Origin: Brevibacillus_H ginsengisoli
GTDB taxonomy: Bacteria > Bacillota > Bacilli > Brevibacillales > Brevibacillaceae
Length of the DNA stretch: 64,000 nt
NCBI RefSeq assembly: GCF_050113715.1
Contig: NZ_JBNJQR010000014.1
Coordinates: 3,880-67,879 of the forward strand
Direction of reading: 5' to 3'
Both the position numbers and the translations under genes were made by a program. The notes under the pieces were generated by a model. That model ran no database searches, was not told the origin of the DNA, and worked only from the letters and a program-made list of their open reading frames with translations. Shown here piece after piece: positions 59,523 to 64,000 of this stretch. Within the stretch, counting starts at the first letter, position 1; every line of letters starts with the position of its first letter.

Positions 59523-60593
59523 TTATATTGGTTTTTCGACGGACAAACGCTCGCGAATGAGCCTAGCCCTTCGTTCATCCCGTTGTTCCGGGGTCAACTT
59601 CTGTCCGGCATGCTGTTGCAAAAATCCAGGTTGAGTCGAAACTAGCAGCTCGTTCAGGACAAGGGACGGTAGGTTCTTAATAATCCCCATGTCAATCCCT
59701 AACCGAACATCCGACATTCGTTGGGAAGCTTCCTTGGACTCAACGGTACGCGCATATAACAATATGCCGTAAGATCGACAAATGCGATCCTCCAAAGCGG
59801 TCCGTGAATGTTCGAAAAGATACTGTCTAGCCGTTCTCTCCTGCTGAATGATTTGGTTTGCGACGCTGTAGAGGTTGGATAAAATATCAGATTCCGACAT
59901 CCCTAGCGTCACCTGATTGGACAGTTGGAATAAGTTCCCCAACGCTTCACTGCCTTCTCCGTACAGCCCACGAACCACCAATCCCACTTGATTAATGGCC
60001 TGCAAGATTTGACTGATCTGCTGAGTCATGACAAGAGCAGGCAAATGCAGCATAACGGATGCTCTTATCCCAGTTCCGGCATTCGTCGGGCAGCTGGTTA
60101 AGTATCCACGCTTTTCATCAAAGGCGTAGTCGACAAACTTTTCAAAAATATCATCTATACTGGTACCTACATCCCAAGCTTCGGTCAATTGAAAGCCTGG
60201 CATCAACACCTGAATCCGAATATGATCCTCTTCATTGATCATAATGCTGACTGATTCATCCTCTTTTAACAAAACGGCACCTTTTCTTGCGTCTTGTGCC
60301 AGGTTAGGGCTGATGAGATGTTTTTCCACCAAAACCCGTTTCTCCAGAGGATTTAAATCTTCCATCTTGATCAGTTCAAAAGGCCCTTTGGCGCTCATAT
60401 CCTTTTGTCCCACTACATTCATCATTTTGTTTACGACGGCTTCCGCTTGTGAGTCGGTAGCCAGTAATGGGAACGGATGTTGACGAAGGTTACGAGCGAT
60501 ACGAATTCTGGTGCTAATGACGATATCTGAGTCGGGGCCAATCCCTTTCATCCAATTGCTCCAAGGATGTTGCATAAAACGTTGCAGGGACAT
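59523..60593 (-). CDS. mcsB: Protein-arginine kinase McsB
   Basis: 356 aa from ATG 60593 (MSLQRFMQHPWSNWMKGIGP) behind GAGGAGGTGAATGTG; the frame open further upstream enters mcsA. Phosphagen-kinase motifs are DIVISTRIRIARNLRQHPFP, VLVEKHLISPNL and SCPTNAGTGIRASVMLHLPA with the catalytic-site Cys. It marks damaged proteins and CtsR with phosphoarginine for ClpC-ClpP. It lies 13 nt after mcsA. Confidence 0.97.
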   Translation of the reverse strand: MSLQRFMQHPWSNWMKGIGPDSDIVISTRIRIARNLRQHPFPLLATDSQAEAVVNKMMNVVGQKDMSAKGPFELIKMEDLNPLEKRVLVEKHLISPNLAQDARKGAVLLKEDESVSIMINEEDHIRIQVLMPGFQLTEAWDVGTSIDDIFEKFVDYAFDEKRGYLTSCPTNAGTGIRASVMLHLPALVMTQQISQILQAINQVGLVVRGLYGEGSEALGNLFQLSNQVTLGMSESDILSNLYSVANQIIQQERTARQYLFEHSRTALEDRICRSYGILLYARTVESKEASQRMSDVRLGIDMGIIKNLPSLVLNELLVSTQPGFLQQHAGQKLTPEQRDERRARLIRERLSVEKPI

Positions 60594-60606
60594 CACATTC
60601 ACCTCC

Positions 60607-61146
60607 TCAAGAACCACCCTGATTAATTTGTTGTTCCAAGGCACGAATTCGGTCGCGTATATCAGCAGCTTTTTCAAACTCTTCTGTAGCAATGTAGTGC
60701 TTCAGGGATTGTTTTAGCTGTTCTAGATCGTTTCTTAACTTAATTTCTCCACCCGTTCGCTCCGGCACTTTCCCAATGTGATGGGTGTTGCCGTGAATCC
60801 GACGAAACAGTGGATCGAGACGCTCACCAAAGTGATGATAGCAGTCACTGCAGCCAAATCTTCCGCTTTTACTAAATTGGGAATAGGTCAATCCGCAGGT
60901 CTCACAGCGAAGCGCCTTGGTCTGAGCCATGGTTGATTGGTTGGAAGCTGCTGTGCCCTTATTCATCGGGTCAAAATTAAGCAAGCCTGATAGCAAGTTG
61001 TTGATGCTGAAATTTGAAAAACCGGAAATTACATTTCCCTTTTCCTTGGCGCAAACTTCACACAGATGCGTCTCCGTTTTCTCGCCACTGATGATTTTGG
61101 TTAAATGTAAGGTAGCCGGTCTTTTACCGCATTCTTCACAGTTCAT
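60607..61146 (-). CDS. mcsA: McsB activator McsA
   Basis: 179 aa from ATG 61146 (MNCEECGKRPATLHLTKIIS); the in-frame GTG at 61155 belongs to the GGGGTGA site. Four CxxC pairs (CEEC, CEVC, CETC, CSDC) form two zinc fingers, and a UVR domain (YIATEEFEKAADIRDRIRAL) closes the protein. McsA binds and activates McsB and tethers it to ClpC. It lies between ctsR (34 nt) and mcsB. Confidence 0.96.
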   Translation of the reverse strand: MNCEECGKRPATLHLTKIISGEKTETHLCEVCAKEKGNVISGFSNFSINNLLSGLLNFDPMNKGTAASNQSTMAQTKALRCETCGLTYSQFSKSGRFGCSDCYHHFGERLDPLFRRIHGNTHHIGKVPERTGGEIKLRNDLEQLKQSLKHYIATEEFEKAADIRDRIRALEQQINQGGS

Positions 61147-61180
61147 ACGTTTCACCCCTTAGCAACTGGTGATTAGAACA

Positions 61181-61645
61181 TTACTTAATGAGAATTGAGG
61201 TAATCATATGCTTCAGTATATTGGCCCTTAGGCGATCGTGTAACGGGCCTTCCACGAATATTACCGTTCGGGATATGGCTGTCTTCATTAACTGAGATTC
61301 CCGAACACTTATCAATCCATCGTCAAGTAATCGATCAATAATCGCATAACCAACACCTTGAGAGATACTATCGCCAATCAGTTCTTCCGTCAGCATCTGT
61401 TGAAGCATGGAGTTGCTAAGAATCTGCACTTTACGTATGCGGATATATCCTCCTCCACCTCGTTTACTCTCAACAAGATACCCTTTCTCGACCGTAAATC
61501 GTGTATTGATAACGTAATTAATCTGAGAGGGCACGCATTGAAACAGATCGGCTATTTCGCTTCGTTGTATTTCTATCCAGCTTTCAGGGCTATCCTGGAG
61601 GATACTCTTCAAGTGCTGTTCGATGATATCCGAAATGTTGCGCAT
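61181..61645 (-). CDS. ctsR: Class III stress gene repressor CtsR
   Basis: 154 aa. MRNISDIIEQHLKSILQDSP, then the winged-helix with QRSEIADLFQCVPSQINYVI and the arginine/glycine wing ESKRGGGGYIRIRKV, whose Gly loop acts as thermosensor. The C-terminal dimer domain follows. It represses clp genes by binding direct heptamers. Its own operator overlaps its transcription start at 61717-61733, giving autoregulation. Confidence 0.97.
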   Translation of the reverse strand: MRNISDIIEQHLKSILQDSPESWIEIQRSEIADLFQCVPSQINYVINTRFTVEKGYLVESKRGGGGYIRIRKVQILSNSMLQQMLTEELIGDSISQGVGYAIIDRLLDDGLISVRESQLMKTAISRTVIFVEGPLHDRLRANILKHMITSILIK

Positions 61646-61716
61646 CCGCGTCCCGCCTCCTTTTTTAAATTTTCAACTTGCAGTAGCCTTAGCATTGCCG
61701 TTGATCAATTGTTGAC

Positions 61717-61733
61717 TTTGACTATATTTGACT
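61717..61733 (-). promoter_or_regulatory. CtsR operator
   Basis: Minus-strand AGTCAAA-TAT-AGTCAAA, matching the known heptamer direct repeat with 3-nt spacer, and followed by GTCAAC as a partial third heptamer (61712-61717). It begins 4 nt after the -10 box, so it covers the start point. Confidence 0.92.
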
Positions 61734-61736
61734 TAA

Positions 61737-61764
61737 ATTATAATTATTTTTTCTAAAAACGCAA
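61737..61764 (-). promoter_or_regulatory. SigA-type promoter of the ctsR operon
   Basis: TTGCGT (61759-61764), a 16-nt spacer and TATAAT (61737-61742), directly abutting the CtsR operator. Confidence 0.75.
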
Positions 61765-61845
61765 GTAGTCTACCCGTCTCCACTATTCTTAACGAAATCA
61801 GCGAAGTTGAATCATCGGAAACTAGCCATGCACTTAGCTCCATAT

Positions 61846-61878
61846 AGAAAAAACCATTCCCCTATACAGGAATGGTTT
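61846..61878 (-). terminator. Terminator after the HAD phosphatase gene
   Basis: Minus-strand AACCATTCC-TGTATAGG-GGAATGGTT followed by TTTTTCTAT. It isolates the glycosyltransferase-HAD pair from ctsR. Confidence 0.85.
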
Positions 61879-61897
61879 TAGGTCGATCGTACATCAT

Positions 61898-62566
61898 TTA
61901 CTTTTTAGGGATTTGAATGTGGTGCAGAATGTCCTCAAAGTTCTTGATGATCACATCCGCTTGATCCAACTCACCCGGAGTAGCAAATCCAAAATCACAG
62001 CCAATGGTTTTGAGCCCGTTGGACCGCCCGGCTTCGATATCAGAATGACGATCGCCCACCATCACGGCTTGCTCAATTTGGTAGTCGGCTACTAATTTTT
62101 TTACTAAATCAATCTTGGACTTAGTTCGAAATCGTCCAGCCGAGTATAAATCGGTAAACAAAGGCTTTAATTCAAAATATGAGCAAACTTCATCAATGTA
62201 ACTTTCCAACCCGTTGCTGGCAACGAATAATTCAGCCCCATTGCTCTTTAATTCTTGAAGTACATGGCGAACCCTGGGATAAAGGTCAGTTACGCCTTCT
62301 TTTAACAGCTGGCTTTCGTGTTCCAACATGAAGCGATTGGCTTCGTGCTTCACTTCATGGTCAGCATTTGGCAGCAGGGTTTCCCATAACTGATCCAATG
62401 TCATACCTAACACATTCGTTAATTCCTGTTCGCTAGGAATTGGTCCGTTCCACAACTTTTTTGCTTTCAAATCCTCAAATGTGCGTAAAAATGCAGGAGT
62501 GGCCAGCTTCTCAGTCTGCAGCAAGGTTCCATCCATATCAAAAAACACAGCAAATCGAATTGTCAT
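61898..62566 (-). CDS. HAD-family phosphatase (phosphoglycolate-phosphatase-like)
   Basis: 222 aa. HAD motif I is VFFDMDGTLLQTE, motif II FVASNGLES, motif III the Lys in RTKSKIDLVKKL, motif IV MVGDRHSDIEAGRSNG. The helical cap domain between motifs I and II places it in subfamily I, near Gph/beta-phosphoglucomutase enzymes. The substrate cannot be read from sequence. It follows the glycosyltransferase by 22 nt and is likely co-transcribed. Confidence 0.88.
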   Translation of the reverse strand: MTIRFAVFFDMDGTLLQTEKLATPAFLRTFEDLKAKKLWNGPIPSEQELTNVLGMTLDQLWETLLPNADHEVKHEANRFMLEHESQLLKEGVTDLYPRVRHVLQELKSNGAELFVASNGLESYIDEVCSYFELKPLFTDLYSAGRFRTKSKIDLVKKLVADYQIEQAVMVGDRHSDIEAGRSNGLKTIGCDFGFATPGELDQADVIIKNFEDILHHIQIPKK

Positions 62567-62588
62567 CGGTTGGATTCACTCCTTGGGC

Positions 62589-63716
62589 TCAGTCTTGGAG
62601 GTTTGACCTTTTCATTGCTTCCATGTCAGCCGTAATAAATTGTGTAATATTTTCTGCTGCGTTTGGCTTGGCAATGACTAGATCCATTTTTTTCATGCTC
62701 TCTACTTTGGACTTGTTTGCCAAAAGTTCTTCAATAAAGTAAATAAGCTGCTCAATCACATTGGCATGTACAGCACAACCATTGTTCAAGAGAAAATGAC
62801 TGTTTCGTTCTTCCTGTCCGGGCAGCGGGTTATAAATGATCATGGGAACCTGCTTGCTCAATACCTCAGCGGAGGTTAAACCTCCCGATTTGGTTACAAT
62901 GATGTCGGCAATTTCCAAGTATTCATGGAAGTTGGTTACATATTTAAGCGGAATAACCTCGTGTCGGTAGTTGTAGTTTGTCACTTTTTTGTACAATTTT
63001 TCGTTTGTCCCTGTTAACACAAACACCTTTAACGGCTGATCAATATATTCAAGACCCTGTAATACCTTCTCCATCGGGCCAATTCCCAAACCTCCACCTG
63101 ATAAAATGATGACTTTTTGATCAGGTGATACGCCATATTGATTGGCAAGCTCCGTTTTATTCAACGGCTCAGAGAATTTCTTCACGATCGGTATTCCCAT
63201 AGGCTTAAACTTATGGTGCGGCTGCTTGTAGATATCCACCAAGTAATACAAATGTTCGTGACCGATAAAGTAGTAATTGATATGATGGTTAATCCATGAA
63301 GGATGTATCGTGTAGTCTGTGATAATCGTATAAATCGGGACTTCCCACTCGTTTCGCCCCTTCAATACTGACAGCATGCAGCTGGCAAACGGATGAGTCG
63401 CGATAAACGCGTCGGGATTGACACTGCTAATCAGTTTCTTAAGCTTATTAGCCAGTAGCTTGTTCATGATCACGTTCATATCAAAAAAACGTGACTTCTC
63501 TGTATTGTGATAGATTCTCCCCCACATTTTCGGCGAAAGCTTTAGTAGGTTCGTATAGCTCTCCAACAAAATTTTGTGGAAAGTGGGACTAATATATTCC
63601 AAGGTGTCGATAATCATCGAAGTATAGCCATTGGCGGCCAAGCTTTCTTGCATCGCTCTGGCTGCTTGATTATGTCCGTTACCAATCGAGGCGGAAAAAA
63701 TCAAGACTTTTTTCAT
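62589..63716 (-). CDS. MGDG-synthase/UgtP-type diacylglycerol glycosyltransferase
   Basis: 375 aa from ATG 63716 (MKKVLIFSASIGNGHNQAAR) after AAGGAGAATTCAA. The N-terminal MGDG_synth domain is marked by SIGNGHNQAARAMQESL and ATHPFASCMLSVLKG; the C-terminal GT28-type domain has ILSGGGLGIGPMEKV, TKSGGLTSAEVLSK and YNPLPGQEERNSHFLLNNG. It probably transfers a sugar from a nucleotide sugar to diacylglycerol, giving glycolipid for the membrane or a lipoteichoic-acid anchor. The sugar (Glc or Gal) and the number of transfers are unknown. Confidence 0.85.
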   Translation of the reverse strand: MKKVLIFSASIGNGHNQAARAMQESLAANGYTSMIIDTLEYISPTFHKILLESYTNLLKLSPKMWGRIYHNTEKSRFFDMNVIMNKLLANKLKKLISSVNPDAFIATHPFASCMLSVLKGRNEWEVPIYTIITDYTIHPSWINHHINYYFIGHEHLYYLVDIYKQPHHKFKPMGIPIVKKFSEPLNKTELANQYGVSPDQKVIILSGGGLGIGPMEKVLQGLEYIDQPLKVFVLTGTNEKLYKKVTNYNYRHEVIPLKYVTNFHEYLEIADIIVTKSGGLTSAEVLSKQVPMIIYNPLPGQEERNSHFLLNNGCAVHANVIEQLIYFIEELLANKSKVESMKKMDLVIAKPNAAENITQFITADMEAMKRSNLQD

Positions 63717-63783
63717 TTGAATTCTCCTTCGCTGGCTCCGTCCTCCATTTTTCCAAATGGATGAATTTGGGACTTCCACTACC

Positions 63784-63813
63784 ATGTTAGACTAGTTGCA
63801 TTTCATTTTGCAA
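63784..63813 (-). promoter_or_regulatory. Possible promoter of the glycosyltransferase gene
   Basis: TTGCAA (63808-63813), an 18-nt spacer and TAACAT (63784-63789), between the rrn terminator and the gene. Match is moderate. Confidence 0.35.
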
Positions 63814-63828
63814 GCTTAACCGTATGTA

Positions 63829-63861
63829 AAAATAAAAAACCCCAACCTTTAATAGTTGAGG
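63829..63861 (-). terminator. Terminator of the rRNA operon
   Basis: Minus-strand CCTCAAC-TATTAAAG-GTTGGGG followed by TTTTTTATTTTT, about 65 nt after the 23S 3' end. No other gene lies between. Confidence 0.85.
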
Positions 63862-63925
63862 ACTTATTACGCTATGGTTGTACCTTCAAAACTGGATAAC
63901 CCGATATGCTAAGAGATTAAAACGT

Positions 63926-64000
63926 GGATAAGTCCTCGACCGATTAGTATTCGTCAGCTCCATGCGTTGCCGCACTTCCACACCGAACCTATCAACCTCA
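63926..64000 (-). rRNA. 23S rRNA, 3' end (partial, continues beyond the window)
   Basis: The minus strand reads TGAGGTTGATAGGTTCGGTG ... GGAGCTGACGAATACTAATC, then GGTCGAGGACTTATCC, the conserved last 75 nt of Firmicute 23S rRNA. The following CCAGTTTTGAAGG (63880-63895) resembles the 3' strand of the 23S processing stalk. The exact 3' end is uncertain by a few nt. Confidence 0.95.

Noticed and set aside
1..64000. CRISPR arrays, IS elements, prophage and defence genes
   Set aside because: No regularly spaced repeats, transposase, integrase, phage structural or restriction-type genes were seen; the window is almost all core genome.

Overview
The window comes from a low-to-mid GC endospore-forming Firmicute, most likely Brevibacillus or a close Paenibacillaceae relative (inferred from gene content and protein similarity by eye; no search was run). 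The markers are sigH, ctsR-mcsA-mcsB-clpC, disA, cwlD, the four-cysteine S14, the B. subtilis-like order from ctsR to rplQ, and AGGAGG ribosome-binding sites. Nearly everything is on the minus strand, so transcription runs from high to low coordinates.

Layout in the direction of transcription. 64000-63830: 3' end of a 23S rRNA and its terminator, with no 5S gene between them. 63716-61898: a UgtP/MGDG-synthase-type glycosyltransferase and a HAD phosphatase. 61764-57031: the CtsR-controlled ctsR-mcsA-mcsB-clpC operon, with a CtsR operator overlapping its start. 56957-53636: radA, disA and a pssA that has its own promoter. 53132-53527: a small unknown plus-strand gene. 52964-46086: the PIN/TRAM protein YacL, ispD, ispF, gltX, then a cysteine T-box driving cysE-cysS-mrnC-rlmB-rae1. 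44795-39441: sigH, rpmG-secE-nusG, rplK-rplA, the L10 leader with rplJ-rplL, and an RsmC-like methyltransferase. 39432-31983: rpoB-rpoC. 31906-26986: the str operon rplGB-rpsL-rpsG-fusA-tuf. 26423-26830: a plus-strand truncated hemoglobin. 26221-11202: the S10-spc-alpha cluster (rpsJ to rplQ) with no internal terminator seen. 11096-7860: ecfA1-ecfA2-ecfT-truA. 7839-6783: rplM-rpsI. 6711-2634: an accessory pair, a secreted beta-propeller-like protein and an O-antigen-ligase-like membrane protein. 2564-680: cwlD and mrp/salA. 517-1: a partial ArsR/DUF2087 regulator.

Together these genes build the ribosome, RNA polymerase, elongation factors, Sec channel and the ClpC/McsB quality-control system, with isoprenoid, phospholipid, cysteine and aminoacyl-tRNA enzymes in between. 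Start codons were revised where the Shine-Dalgarno sequence, promoter position or family alignment demanded it, and many ribosomal ORFs had falsely extended starts. Two genes missing from simple ATG ORF calls were recovered (rpmJ, rpmG).

I saw no IS element, prophage, CRISPR array, defence island or tRNA gene. The least ordinary points are the rrn operon end without 5S, the surface-protein/ligase pair in the ribosomal neighbourhood, the globin gene splitting str from S10, and several structured leaders that match no regulator I can name.
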